Assembly (NCBI GenBank): GCA_004794655.1
Contig: SMMW01000040.1
Location: 2,428,501-2,492,500, forward strand
Length of the DNA stretch: 64,000 nt
Direction: 5' to 3'
From: Marisa cornuarietis
Lineage: Eukaryota > Mollusca > Gastropoda > Architaenioglossa > Ampullariidae
A program made the translations under genes and the position numbers. This document shows positions 24,701 to 35,574 of the stretch, piece after piece (positions within the stretch are counted from its first letter, which is position 1; every line of letters begins with the position of its first letter). Under the pieces are notes generated by a model that saw nothing but the letters and a program-made list of their open reading frames with translations, was not told the origin of the DNA and did not search any database.

Positions 24701-26776
24701 AATTTATTCCAGGTAATAAAAGAGAAACATCACATTAGTTGCTACCAAATGCTGAACCTCTCTGCAAAGCATACCTCTTCTTAGTTTGCAATGTTACAAT
24801 GTCTGCAAATCTGTAACCTTTATGTAAGAGATAAAATAAAACACATATTAAAAAAGCCTGCTGTACAAGCAGTCATGGCTGAGTACATGTAAGAACCATC
24901 CAGTGTTTCTCATTGTACATTAAGACTCTCTCTCTCTCACACTCACCCACAAATATACGCACACTCCCTCTTTTTTTCTCTCTCAATTTCCTAGCCCTGC
25001 GTGCTTCAACAATGGATCTGCATGTATCCATACACACAGACAAACATACATCACTTTTCAGCTATCACTGACCTATCTCCTATACATTGTAAATACCTGG
25101 AAAACAAAATGTTGTTAGTGATCTGATTACATCCTCTGAGATTGGGAGGTCTGCTCCTTTCATGGAGGCACTCATTTTCCCTGGTTCCACCTTCTTCAGG
25201 TGGTGAGTGATCACAGCTGGGCTGACAGAGGGTCCCCTGGGTCCAAACATTGCTCTATAGAAGTAAGGCATTAGGAGCATTTCATTGTCATGTTAGCATG
25301 GAAAAATCAAGACATACAAATTCTTTTCATGTTTCACTGATGTAAATCAGTGGTTAACCATTAGCCTAGCCTGAAGATTAATGGGTATTGTTAAAGTCTT
25401 TAAAATGAATAGTATAAATTTCAAATACTAGGCTACTTTAGATTTTTAGATCTATTGATGATAAAAAATTATTTTCAGTTTCCTACAAATTCTCTTATAA
25501 ACAAATGTATAAACTCATCTATACATGTATTTATGTGGATGTACACATGCGGACATATACACACATACACTCTTTTTCCCTTCTCCATCTCTCTCCCCTA
25601 CCCACCATCACTTTTTCGCTCTCTTTTAATCTTACTCTCTATATTCATTTATTTTCTCTTCAATAATAAACCAACTGCCTATAAAGTAAATAACATGGTT
25701 TTTATCTTATTTTCCTAGTGCTGCTTGTGAATTCATACCTTGGTCTTTGTCCTCGTTTGTTTAAGTCTTGTTGTTTTCCAGTTGACGGTTGTTGTGAAGG
25801 CTGGTGTGTTGGAGGATAATCAGGATCTTCCATGAAGTATGGATGGAAGTAAAGGGCTTTAGTAGCTGACACAGCTGCTAATACATGAGGTTCATAATCT
25901 TCGAAGTAGATGTTTGAAAACAAATCTTCACCACTTTTCTAGAAAAAAAAGAATCTTAGCTCGTCAAACTACTTTTGACCATGTACTATTAAAGAATATG
26001 CATCTACATTAATTTAATTTAATGTTTTGTTCACAATTTCTTTACTTATGTTGCCTAGATGTCATTAAATTTGACAGTTATTGTTTCAGCATTCTTTTTA
26101 CCATTAATAATTACCTCTAGGCCCCTGCCATTTAGAGGTATTAAGCCAGTATCATCATTAATTCCAACTACTAGCATCAGTTCTGCCAATCTGTTTGCCA
26201 TGGTCATTCCATTTTTGGTCATTAGACCAGAACTAATCTCTTCACCACCATCCATCACCTGTGGAAATAAATGTTAATAAAAGTATGATATGAACATTAG
26301 AGCAGAACAACATAAAATGTAGGCCTAACAACGGTAAATTAACTGGATGAATACAATTAATTTTAAACGTCTTTACAGTATCAAAGAGTGAATCAATCAG
26401 TAAAAAACAAACCATTTAATATTAAGAAAATTTGATGATTTGCCGAAGTATATATGTCTACTAAAATCAAAAGTTTACAGAAATCCAAAACTAAAGCGAA
26501 TGTGCTTCATGCTGCTGAGTTATCTAAATATCTTTTTGACGTAAAAAAAAGCAAAATATACACTTGTGCTTATCGCATAAATAAGATTCAATTCTTTAAT
26601 AATAACCAGCGATGGGTGGGTGGCAGCTGCGTGCTCGCGCATGTGAAACTGGCGCCTTTAGTGCTTCCTCCAAACCGAAAGTTGTGCTACGCAAGCATAT
26701 GAAAGATCTATGCATTAGACTGAAAATGTGAACTTCATACCACTGATTCCACTGAAACCTCTGTTGTCACTGCCAT
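6696..26776 (-). CDS. DENND3: DENN domain-containing protein 3 (DENND3)-like Rab-GEF, 28 coding exons
   Basis: Coding exons, first to last: 26776-26741, 26258-26115, 25938-25739, 25254-25097, 24680-24556, 23788-23643, 23274-23166, 21627-21430, 20743-20603, 20088-19898, 18987-18877, 18711-18615, 18228-18080, 17587-17434, 16855-16719, 15275-15121, 13951-13847, 13559-13385, 13148-13018, 10863-10686, 10288-10086, 10002-9916, 9741-9614, 9356-9211, 8801-8662, 7967-7846, 7260-7138, 6917-6696. All junctions are phase-consistent and give 1336 aa, somewhat longer than vertebrate DENND3. Order: upstream DENN (about 20-180), central DENN with YAMTMCPVPPPG and MEQRIVFVSSNYALLT (about 180-430), downstream DENN (about 430-600), linker, PH/GRAM-like segment (about 800-880), WD40 propeller (about 1040-1336). 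DENND3 is known as a GEF for Rab12 in endosomal and autophagic traffic and is regulated by ULK1; function here is inferred from family. Exon edges could be off by a base (notably 7846/7847), and the donors at exons 10 (GTTAAT) and 18 (GTCTAG) are weak. Confidence 0.87.
13018..13559 (-). other. PH/GRAM-like segment of the DENND3-like protein (exons 18-19)
   Basis: Exon 18 ends ...GNGRIVLTDKR and exon 19 continues IFFLKDGTNTFREVVKVRNI. The joined pattern is the GRAM/PH-type run of beta strands (LRVSALVKTDFGNGRIVLTD, then a loop, then a strand set). This corresponds to the PH-like region described between the DENN module and WD40 repeats of DENND3. It is assigned from the pattern only. Confidence 0.55.
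14040..14901. mobile_element. pogo/Tigger-like DNA transposon remnant, TA target site
   Basis: The left end CAGTCGAATCCAGTTAATTG and the right end (reverse complement) CAGTTGATTTTGGTTAATCG both continue GGACCA and are bordered by TA (14038-14039 and 14902-14903). TIRs starting CAGT with TA duplication fit the Tc1/mariner-pogo group. The interior has stops in all frames, so it is a deletion derivative, lying in a DENND3-like intron. Confidence 0.7.
16066..16331. mobile_element. MITE with ...CCAGTTGCACAACA inverted ends, copy 1
   Basis: This roughly 266-bp element begins GGACCCAGTTGCACAACAC and ends with the inverse of GGGGCCAGTTGCACAACATG. The inner flanks (TTTCTAATTTTAAAC and GTTTTAAGGTTTAGAAA) are also inverted. 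A second copy lies at 20974-21228. It is noncoding and lies in a DENND3-like intron. GGTCT next to both ends may be the target duplication. The superfamily is not settled. Confidence 0.65.
17707..17905. mobile_element. short hAT-type nonautonomous element (MITE)
   Basis: The left end reads CAGTGGTGCCAAACC, a typical hAT terminus. The right end, inverted, reads CAGGTGGGCCCAGCC. Flanking octamers GTTTAACA (17699-17706) and GTTTATCA (17906-17913) match at 7 of 8 bases, as for an aged 8-bp hAT target duplication. It lies in a DENND3-like intron and is noncoding. Confidence 0.55.
20974..21228. mobile_element. MITE with GGGGCCAGTTGCA inverted ends, copy 2
   Basis: This is the same family as 16066-16331. 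It begins GGGGCCAGTTGCATGACAC and ends with the inverse of GGGGCTAGTTGCACAGCAT, with matching internal landmarks. It lies in an intron between the exons at 21627-21430 and 20743-20603. Confidence 0.68.
21862..23028. mobile_element. Mutator-like MITE, split by a LINE insertion
   Basis: The direct repeat CATCAACGC flanks both sides (21853-21861 and 23029-23037). A perfect 28-bp inverted repeat starting GACACTTAATCCCCTAGACA lies at 21879-21906 and, inverted, at 22993-23020; the left side carries a further GACACTTAATCC motif. The 9-bp duplication and GG start resemble the element at 2083-3083, but the sequences are unrelated, so it is a different family. Without the nested LINE it would be about 0.47 kb and noncoding. 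Confidence 0.68.
21988..22675 (+). mobile_element. 5'-truncated LINE (non-LTR retrotransposon), reverse transcriptase C-terminus
   Basis: The 688-bp fragment is bordered by the 13-bp direct repeat TTGAAATATTATA (21975-21987 and 22676-22688). It ends in ATTG-type tandem repeats, a 3' tail seen in RTE-like LINEs. The reading frame carries the end of a reverse transcriptase: GLKISAKKTK, then DSFTYLGSKISNTGDAEVEI and STLLYGSEAWKMTKN. A deletion/frameshift near 22455-22480 separates this from the final RRKRGRPKETWRRTVE block. It is dead on arrival through 5' truncation. A 100-bp copy of the same 3' end lies at 40180-40279. Confidence 0.82.
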
Positions 26777-27087
26777 TGTTTTTTATCGCACAACACGAAA
26801 GCTCGGTGCCAGCTGTGAGAGAAATATCTCGCCAGCATTTTCTCTGTCAACTTCCATCTCATCAGTCACGAGACATTTTAACAGAGTAATTTCCCTTATA
26901 TGCCTTAGTGCTCCTTAGTTTGATTAAAAAGAGTTAATAAATTTATTATTGATTGTAGGAACTTTTTATATATAGTTTAGTAAACTGATGTATTTCCTGG
27001 ATTAAACTTACGGAGTCTTCTTTTAAATGTGATAAACTTTCTCGATAATCAATTTACTTCCCCTACCCACCCCTCGCTGAAAATAAA
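26777..27087. promoter_or_regulatory. shared divergent promoter region of DENND3-like and CLCC1-like genes
   Basis: Only 311 bp separate the two start codons, which face away from each other (26776 minus, 27088 plus). The interval must hold both 5' UTRs and both promoters unless upstream noncoding exons exist. I see no convincing TATA box in a defined place and no CpG-rich core. Confidence 0.5.
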
Positions 27088-30000
27088 ATGGCGGCAAATT
27101 TGAAGCGAAAGTTTGTGTTATTTATAATTTTACTGTTTTTCGCATTGTTGTTCCTGTACACAAAACGGAAACTAGGTGAGATTTCGTCGCGTTAACCTGG
27201 CTATTTATTCACTTATAAGGAGTTTAGGAGATTATCTTAAAATACTATCGCACTGGTGATATTCATAACACTGTTTTATTATTATATTTGTAAACTATTT
27301 AGTAGTGATATACTGATCGAGTCATTATTATGAGACTTAAATATCATTAATATGCACCCAGCTATTGTTCTTTTTTTCAGAATGGGTTACTGACGTGTGT
27401 CAGTTGCAAGATGAATCAAGAAAACCCGAATCGTGGTTTAAAAGAATGTGGTCATGGTTATCCAAAGTTTTTTCCAAAATCAAGACAGGAAACTCCAGTA
27501 AAATTGTCGACAGTCTTGAGACACATAGCTTGCTTACAATCTCATGCCAGTCATCTTTAACAGAGACCATTCTGCATGTTTTTTATAGCCACATTCTGGC
27601 AGATATAACATTTGTTGTTTTGCAAATGTATGATAGTGCTTATATCACACTATACACCTATGTATATCCTTATGGTGATATTGTTTTGTGCCTAATTATA
27701 ACAGTGTTAATTATAATTTTATGTTTCTGTGTGTTGAATAAGTGGAAATACAGCCTAGTGAATTTCAATCATGTCGAGCAAACATGCACTAAACAAAACA
27801 ATCAAACTATCATAGTCAAATCACTAGATGAAAAAAACATGGAGAAGAGTTTGCTGACTTACAATGTCAATAGAAAGGACCCATTACAATATTCTCCTAG
27901 ACAGGCAAAAAGTCTCTGGACTTCTGGAATTTTTCTTCTTCTTCTCTTGCTATGCGTTAGCTTTCCATGGGAGTTTGTACGGCTATACAAAGCAGAAGTT
28001 GGCAAAAGGGCTTCCAGAGTGTCTGCAGTAAGTGGAGGATTGATTATTATCTAGTTATGGTTCTCCAAGTTCTGATGTGTAAGATTGGAATCTGGCAGCC
28101 ATTGATTGCCTGTCCCATTACAATTTTTTCTTTTAAATGACAAGCATTTTCAAATTGACTAATTACTGAAACATATCTTCAATAGAATTTTATAAAAAAA
28201 AGAATATGCGTATTATTTAAAGTGAGAGTGGACTGTTCATTGCTGTGATCTACTCAAAAGAAAGATTATAAGAGCTCATGAAGTGAAGATAGTGGAAAGC
28301 AAAAACATGTTGCAACTGAAGGATCATCAATTCAGGCACTGATTTAAATTAATGTAGCTTAAAGAAATCTTGACAATTCTAATGAAGTGAACAAATAACC
28401 TAAAAAGTACTTTTTTTTAGCAGTGTTACTAACTTTAAATTGGCCTTTTTTAAATTCTATGATATATGACTTTGCCTCTACAACATTTTCAAAAGTCTTT
28501 GAAAAACGTTCATGTAATATAGTTCAGTAAAAGGGTTGCAGTGGGTCCTGATGAGGAAAAGTTAGCACTGCTATGTGTGTAAAGCAAAGGAGCAGATAAT
28601 ATATCTAGCTTTGTTGTTCCTTGGTGTAGTTCTATGTCATTTTTTGTTTGGGTGGGGGGGGTGAAGGGGTAGAGAGAAAGCATTTTACTTTATTTTTACA
28701 TTTTCAGGTTTTTCCAGAGTATTGCAATCCAGGAGAACAGTCATTGTTCAGGATGCTCAAGTCATGGTTGAGCCACCAGGTGGCATGGAGTCATAACAGC
28801 CTGTGTGATCAATACTTTTATGCCCAATTTGTTGATCCCATCTGGGAAATCAGCCCTTTAATGGTGAGCCTAATGAAATAGCCATGTGTAGTCTCTAACT
28901 TTGCAGGGCTTTCCAGAACTAGGCACCAGGATCCATAAAGCATGCTTCTTGCAATGCTGCAGAGCCTAAATGAAGTTGGTTTTGAAGTTTTGATGACAAA
29001 GTATAACCTACATCTGTGTAAACGTTTAGGGGATTTACATCTATGCTGATCTGAGACTGAGAAATAATGTCCTCTAACCCTGTGTTAGTTGCAGGCTTAT
29101 AAATTGCTTAAATAATATGTTTGGTATCTAGCAAACCCACAACGCTTGCCATTCCCATCTAGTGCTCCCTACTGAGGATCATCATCATCATCATCATCAG
29201 TCTTCATTGTGCCGTCTGGCACGTGAGGTGACAGTTAGGGAGATGAAGTTATTTTTCTAGCTGTCGTTTCAGTAGCATAAAAGTTTTTATGGGATAGGTT
29301 TGCTAGCCCTATGCCCAACACTCCTTTCTCATCCGGGCTTGAGAATAAAAATATGTAAATCATGTAAGAGAAGTCCACAATCCAAAGAAAATTTGCCAAG
29401 GGGATAAGAAAATGTAACCGATATTTGGCTTCGAAGACCTGAAAGCATAAAAATTGTTTAGGTAGATGATGTTATTGTCTCATATTTTGTAATAACTCCA
29501 ATATGATTGCTTTTATTTCATCATTACTGGCTATTACATGTTAGGGACAGATTTACTCACAAAAAATACCATGGCGAAGTATGTCCTTTTCTTCAGCTTG
29601 TCGAGTAAACTCGTATGTTCAGAGAGTTCGGAAAGTTTTCAGAAAGGTTGTGATAACTACTCCACTAAGAAGGAAAACGTGCAATCAAGCCATTCGGTCT
29701 ACATCGCTGACCTACACACTTTGGGGGATACTTTCTGAATAACTAGGCACCAGTCCCTCCTTTTCAAACGATCATTAAGTTCCCCCTTTTTTCCCATCCC
29801 ATCATAACGCAGAATCAAATGAAAACTTTCCTACGAAACCAAACAACGGACTACACTCTATTACGTACTCACGTGCCTCAAAGGCACAGTAGCTGTGACT
29901 GGAATTATCGCTAAAGTAAAATAAGTACCACGCAGTACCATGGGTCCTTTGGAAAATAAACAGCGTTTAAAATAGTATTCTAACTTTCTATGTTATGTAT

Positions 30001-32541
30001 TAGTAATAGACTAGGCATTTAAGAAACTTACCGTTTCTTCTACTCTTGAAAGTGCACCTCACGTCTATTATCACACCGGTTAATTCTGGACATAAGCGAC
30101 CCCCCTCTAAATTGCCTACTTTATTTGACCTAGACGGTGACTGCACGAACTTCCGTTTAGTGTTACGTTGATGTAGACCTACCGTTATCTTCCAAATAGA
30201 CTGCAGCATGAAGCCTGCATCGTCTATGTTCAGCTACTTCTGACGTCATTGGTGCTATGGATAGATGTTTAAAATCAAGCATAGTATCGTTATATCGCCA
30301 AATCCTATTTCTCGCCATACTTTATGGCAGACCGGATTTCCCTCAAAGTCAACCTTAGTTTTGGATCATAATAACCTATGCAACAACGGTCGCCTCCCGC
30401 CCTACGTTTGTGTTAAAAGAGATGGCGGCGAGGCGACAAATCGGGACTGTTATTGCTACAATTAAGTAATAAAACTCAATTCAAATTTTATTTCAGCAAA
30501 ACTAATTTGTGTTGGTCTAGTCATAAGCATCGCTTACGGTGAAGCATGTCCTAAGCTTTTGTCTTGAGCTGCTATATTGCCTTAAAGGGGGAGAGGGGTT
30601 TCGAAAAAAAAGGAATCTGTGTGTGTGTGTGTGTGTGTGTAGTGAGTGAAGTAGTAAGAGGAGATCTATACGGTGTCATAACTTTGAATATTTTAGTCAT
30701 GACATAAAAGGAAACGAAACAACAGCGGTGATCTTTCTGGGGTGGGCGGGTCTTCATTCTAGCTGTTTGTTTGTTTGTTGTTGTTTTTAACGGCCTCTAC
30801 ATTATCTTAGCATGCAGCTGAGAACTGCACGTCCCTGCTTGTGCATCTTTTAAAGGGATGGTGGTCTGTATAGATTTAAATATTCTCCTGAATTTTCAAT
30901 AGACATTTAGCAAGAGAATATATTCAGGTTTAAAAACATGACTGCGCATACCGTATGTAGGACAATGGCTATATCTGTCTTTAGACTGCTCTTATGTTTG
31001 GGCGCGTAGAGGGCAATGGAAAGCTCTTCAGCTACATGAACATGATGAAGCAAAAGCTGATTATCAGAAGCCACAGTTACTTCTGGTGACTTTGCTAGTT
31101 TGTGAGCGCAACGCTTAAAGGTCAGATTATATGTAACACAAACATCTATTTAGTGGCAGGAGTTCTTGTCAGTTCGTAATTTCCACTTTAAAGGCCTAGT
31201 GGGGTAAAGCTGGGAAAAGCTCAGCGCAAATTTCCCAAGTTCCGATTTGAGGTAAAGCACGTACAAACATCACTATGCACACAAAAGTCAACAACACAAA
31301 CAGGATTATAGATGGTTACGTTTGCGTTGTCAAGGCCTTGGTCAGTGGCAGAAGTGGAACCATATTGGAGAGATGTTAATGCAAACATCACGTCACGAGT
31401 TTTTGTAGATAGTGATGTCTGTGCGTGTATCTTGATATCGTAAAGGGTTATTTGTCCAGATTTGGGGAAGTAGTATTTTGCACTGAGCTTATCCAGTCAT
31501 TAGAAAAAACAAATCATCCCAAGTAGAACTTTAAGCCTATCCCAAATCTGCGTCGCCCGATAAACCTAGCTGTGTAAGTCTTTAAGAGAAAAAAAAACAT
31601 CAGTACTGTAATGCACAATTGTAAGGGCTTTGGCACACATCGAAAACGCAAATGAAGGAAATGTTTTTCTCAGTTTTTCTTCCGACGAGCGTGATTTTCG
31701 TAATGGAGACTATATTGTGTGAGTTCAGTTGATTTTCGCGTGCTGAAGTGATGCAGTTTGAACGTCCATTAGAGAATTAAAGTCGCCCTAAATGACGTTC
31801 TGCTATATTTTTATATCTTGCAGCAAGGACATGTTTAATCTTGATTCGAGTTTGTCTGTAACATGGCTTTTTTACTTGCTGTCAACACAGGTGGTGACGT
31901 CACTTGTGACCCGCTGCCTTGTCCACCCGGTGGAGCTGCTGTTCGCCAGCGCGGGACGAAGCCTGCGGAACTTTTTCACCGAGATCCCCGTGCAGTGGCA
32001 GCCCGTGCTTATGTTGACGATCCTGGCGATGACTGTTGTCACCCTGCTGATGACGTGCAGCTACCGCCTCTCTGTTCCATGGCTGTTAAGAATCGAACCC
32101 CGCACTCCAGTGGCGGGGCAGCGTGAACAGCAAAACGGCTCTGCCCAGGTGACCACTGCACCGCAAATGCGGAAACTGAGATGGAGCGATACGGAATCGT
32201 CACAAGCAGCGATTGGACGAGACGATAGACGCGTGAAGTCACGTGACACTTCTTTAACTCCCCGTTGGTCCAGTTCGACGAGCGCCGCGTATAGCGGAAA
32301 TACTCTCTTCCAGGCTGGCAGCAAGGCAGAGAGTGGAGTGAAGACTGAAGAGACGCGTGTGGCTGGGCAATGGAAATCGCAAAATGACAGTTTTCCTGGA
32401 GAGGAGTATTTGGTACATACCCGTGCTTGCCTTCAGAACACTCCCTGCACAAAAAAGAGCATGTATAAAAGTCAGAAGCAAAGAGAAGGCAGATGTGCTG
32501 AAGGAAAAGTCCGCAGAAGACGGTTGGTGAAAGCAGAATGA
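27088..32541 (+). CDS. CLCC1: chloride channel CLIC-like protein 1 (CLCC1)-like ER membrane protein, 4 exons
   Basis: Exons 27088-27175, 27381-28027, 28708-28863 and 31891-32541 join in phases 1, 0 and 0 to a 513-aa product, close to vertebrate CLCC1 length. The N-terminus (MAANLKRKFVLFIILLFFAL) is a signal peptide or anchor. Two hydrophobic helices follow at about 125-145 (GDIVLCLIITVLIIIL) and 205-225 (SGIFLLLLLLCVSFPWEFV). Then comes the best conserved part: a CNPGEQ motif, VDPIWEISPLM, a VTxxLVxPVE stretch, FFTEIPVQW and a third helix (VLMLTILAMTVVTLLM). This order is the CLCC1 signature. CLCC1 proteins reside in the ER and are implicated in anion flux and ER homeostasis. The tail from about residue 350 is polar, Ser/Arg-rich and divergent. 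The start was chosen as the first ATG before the signal sequence. Assignment rests on the central motif; the rest is poorly conserved. Confidence 0.72.
28864..31890 (+). other. long third intron of the CLCC1-like gene
   Basis: The donor is ATG|GTGAGC and the acceptor is GTCAACACAG|GTGGTG. The intron holds a short ATC triplet run near 29179-29202 and a GT microsatellite near 30619-30640. Short reading frames near 29538-29738 (plus) and 30000-30209 (minus) have no recognisable domain. I see no further exon that keeps the phase. Confidence 0.6.
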
Positions 32542-33110
32542 AAATTAACTCTTTGGTGAACACAGAACACAGGCATGATGTGGGATTATGGTGTTGCTGC
32601 TTTAGACGATGTCACAGTACCATCTCTTATCATCTTCATCAGCACTTCACCAGCATTGCCATTTTTATTAACGTCATCGTCGTTGTCATCTTCATTATCA
32701 TTGTCGTCTTTATCATCATCACCAGTCGTTGTCATCTTTTTTATAAATCTCGTCAATCTTAATGTCAAAATTAATGCAATTACATATCATTCGCTGCTTT
32801 TGAGATGGGTCACAAAACCCGTCTCTTAAAAAAATATATATTTCATCATTCAGAAAACTCTTCCCTTCTCATCTATGTCTTGTGTACTTTGCTCGTGTTT
32901 GTTACGACGTCATCCGTTAGCTGTTCTTGTTTTTCTTAACTGTCGGTTTTTGGTAGTTTTTCGTGTACAACGCATTGAGCTCGCCACCACTCAGGGAAAT
33001 GCACTTTACCGATTTTGTTATTAAAAAGGATTTTTTAGCCGACCAGCGGTATTTACTTGACAGGTGAAAAGGTTATGACAGGTTTAGGTAAAGGCAGAGT
33101 GCTCACGTTT
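32542..33110. other. 3' flank of the CLCC1-like gene
   Basis: This is noncoding DNA with an imperfect CATC/TCATC-rich tract at about 32615-32730. An ATTAAA variant polyadenylation signal lies at about 33020-33025. No gene is seen. Confidence 0.4.
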
Positions 33111-33217
33111 AATGGCTCGTTTTCATGTGACGTCATCAGTTTTTGCTGGCTGCTTCGGCGGCCATGTTTATACCCCAGCTAAAGGAGTGGTTAAACAAGC
33201 TTGCTAGCAACTGATCA

Positions 33218-33420
33218 GTTGTCGTGGTCGTCTGCGATATAAAAGGATGCGGAAAGAAGCCCAGTGGTGAAGGAAATGTATCTTTTTTATAGGATGCCCC
33301 AAATTATTTTTAACCAAGTTGACAAGAAACTTACAGAAGAACGACATTGTCTATGGAAGGCAGCCGTTTACAGAAACGATATTACAACGGAAGAGATGTG
33401 GAACAAAACACTTTGTTGAT
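33218..33420 (+). pseudogene. THAP zinc-finger domain remnant (transposase N-terminus)
   Basis: The conceptual reading begins VCDIKGCGKKPSGEGNVSF, giving the first Cys pair (C-x4-C). It then needs a one-base shift in the T6 run near 33282-33287 to continue FYRMPQIIFNQVDKKLTEER and LWKAAVYRNDITTEEMW...LC, the second half of a C2CH THAP domain. A TGA follows the third Cys. It is therefore a broken DNA-binding domain of a transposase, or of a host THAP gene. Confidence 0.55.
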
Positions 33421-33875
33421 GGTAAGAAACCATACGTTTTCCCTATTACTCAAGTGTGTAACGTTGTTCTGTATGTTTTACATATTGCGAAAAATATTTT
33501 CTTCAGTGTTGGTTAGTGACATGCAGTGTCAAGCGAATACTAACAAAACAAGACTTGCATCATACATGACCATGCTGACAAATAAATTATAGATATTGCA
33601 TGAAAAACGCTATTTCTGTTTCAGCATTCGTCTTTTTAGATATGTATCTTGTTTAGTTTGCATCAGTGTTGATTTTTTTTATAATCAGTGTCACAAATAT
33701 GTAATTCATGGGTTGTTTTATTATGTCTAGGAAAGCCAGCCTGTGTTAATTTCTGGAACAGCCCTTCCTGGCTTCCCACTCTTCATTTGTGACATGAACC
33801 ATCAATTACTTTCTCAAAGGCTGAGATTTCGAAAGACAGGTATTTGAGGCGTGTCTTACAAAAGAGGTCATATTG

Positions 33876-35490
33876 CAGAGGTAATTCTAGGCTGCGGCCT
33901 TGCGGGATTCCCGCAAAATTTCGCTGAGGGGCGCATAGTCTGAAAGTCAGCGCGACCATACGCCCGCAAAAATCCCGTGGCTGGCGCACTTTTGAACACG
34001 TGATGCGGCACTTCAAAAATAATTGTTGTCATTCTGCTTGCTGGTTTGAAACCGACCCACTAGAATCGATGCTAATGACTGGGCAGTTTTCAAACTGACG
34101 AGTTGTTATCCATCTGCAACCTTTTGACGCGCCCACAGCGAAAACATTTGGGGCGGGAGAGATCAAAGGGTATCGGAAGCAAGCGAGTTGAAAGCAAAAT
34201 GAACGCGACTGTCAACTCTGACTTTTCGTTCGCGACAAGAACAGCAGAAGATGCTCCGTAAAGTAGAAGTCGACAAGGACAGAAAGAAACAGAAACTCAG
34301 AGTGTGCCGCACGCATTGTTGGAACTAAAAATGTATAGACAACGAAATAGACAGACTTCACGTAAAAAAACACGCATCCAGAGAAACTTTCAGTGTGAAT
34401 GGCTGAAGAAATGGCCTTGGCTAATGAACGAGGAGGAAGGCATGAGATGTAAAGTGTGCATAAAACAATCAGAATAACACGTTTACAACCCCGGGTGTGT
34501 TAAGTACCGAACGAGGACGCTGCAGACATTATTCAGACTTCCGACCACAGGCACTCTTTGAAGGCTGAAATTCTTCAGAAAGATTTCAATTTTCAAACTA
34601 TTTTCAATTCTAATTTATTTCTGTCCTCATGATCTTTTCGGAACTTATGCCGGCGGTATTATATAACATTTAGAAATAACGTGTTGCGAACTTGATACAA
34701 CATCACAGGACATAGAACCAGTCAGGGTTGCTTTTGCGACAATCTGTGCAAGAACATTAATGACAGGTTCCCAAAAGATGCAGGTGATGTTGCCTCTGGA
34801 TTTTTGAGTTCTTTCTATGCGCCCCATCTTTTTCCTGTCTACAGAAGACAGAATACCCTATGGAGACAAAGAATGAAATATCTTAACAGATTTCTTTGGA
34901 AAACCAGCACAAGTGGGCAGCAAATTCAGTAAAATCTTGCTTGACAAAGCAGCATGTTTAGAGGAATGGATTGTGGTCAAAGAAACTGTAACGCAGAATG
35001 CATATCGAGAGATTCCACAAGCTGTTTAAACTGTTATTTGATTTTTACAGGGATTCATTTCCCAATTTGCTGCTTCTTGGAAAGCTGTGCCTCCTTATGT
35101 TATACCACAATGCAGGCTGTGAGAGGGGGCTTCGGCCATCAAAACCTAATAAAGTCTTCTCGTAGAAGTTGCCTTGAGGAGAAAAATTTAAACTCCTGCA
35201 CTAATGAGACATATGAAAAGTGTCTAAACATTAGCTCATAGCCCAATGAAATGGACACAAAAACTAATGATGATGAAAGATAATTTATCGATATAGAAGA
35301 AAAAGATATCTATATGATTAATCTTCAATTTCTTGTGATTAATAAAGTATTTTATTGTATACCAAATTATCGGAAAAAGCAGTGAAAATATGTTTCTTTC
35401 GAGGGACCCCTTGTTTTATTTGAAGGGCCCCTTTTTTTCCATTGAGAGGGCCCCAGGGCCCCTCTTTTTGAAATCCTAGAATTACCTCTG
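33876..35490 (+). mobile_element. hAT transposon, 16-bp perfect TIRs, decayed ZNF862/KIAA1586-like transposase
   Basis: The ends are perfect inverted repeats CAGAGGTAATTCTAGG, with TATTG on both sides (33871-33875 and 35491-35495). The interior encodes scattered, frameshifted transposase pieces on the plus strand. One is a TTF-type zinc-finger start (CEWLKKWPWLMNEEEGMRCK, about 34400-34460). Another is a hAT C-terminal dimerisation-like segment (NAGCERG followed, after a shift, by a Ser/Arg/Leu-Glu-rich block, about 35105-35200). Many stops rule out function. A 5-bp duplication is shorter than the usual 8 bp and fits the hAT5-type group. Confidence 0.68.
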
Positions 35491-35574
35491 TATTGCATCT
35501 ATCACTAATCCACATACTGCCAACAAGAAAAAAAGAAAAAACAAGCAGCAGCAAGACAAGTCAGGAAAAAAAAA

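Noticed and set aside
27365..28054. 229-codon frame as a single-exon gene
   Set aside because: It begins in intron sequence before a clear acceptor at 27380 and runs past the donor at 28028; it is exon 2 of the CLCC1-like gene.
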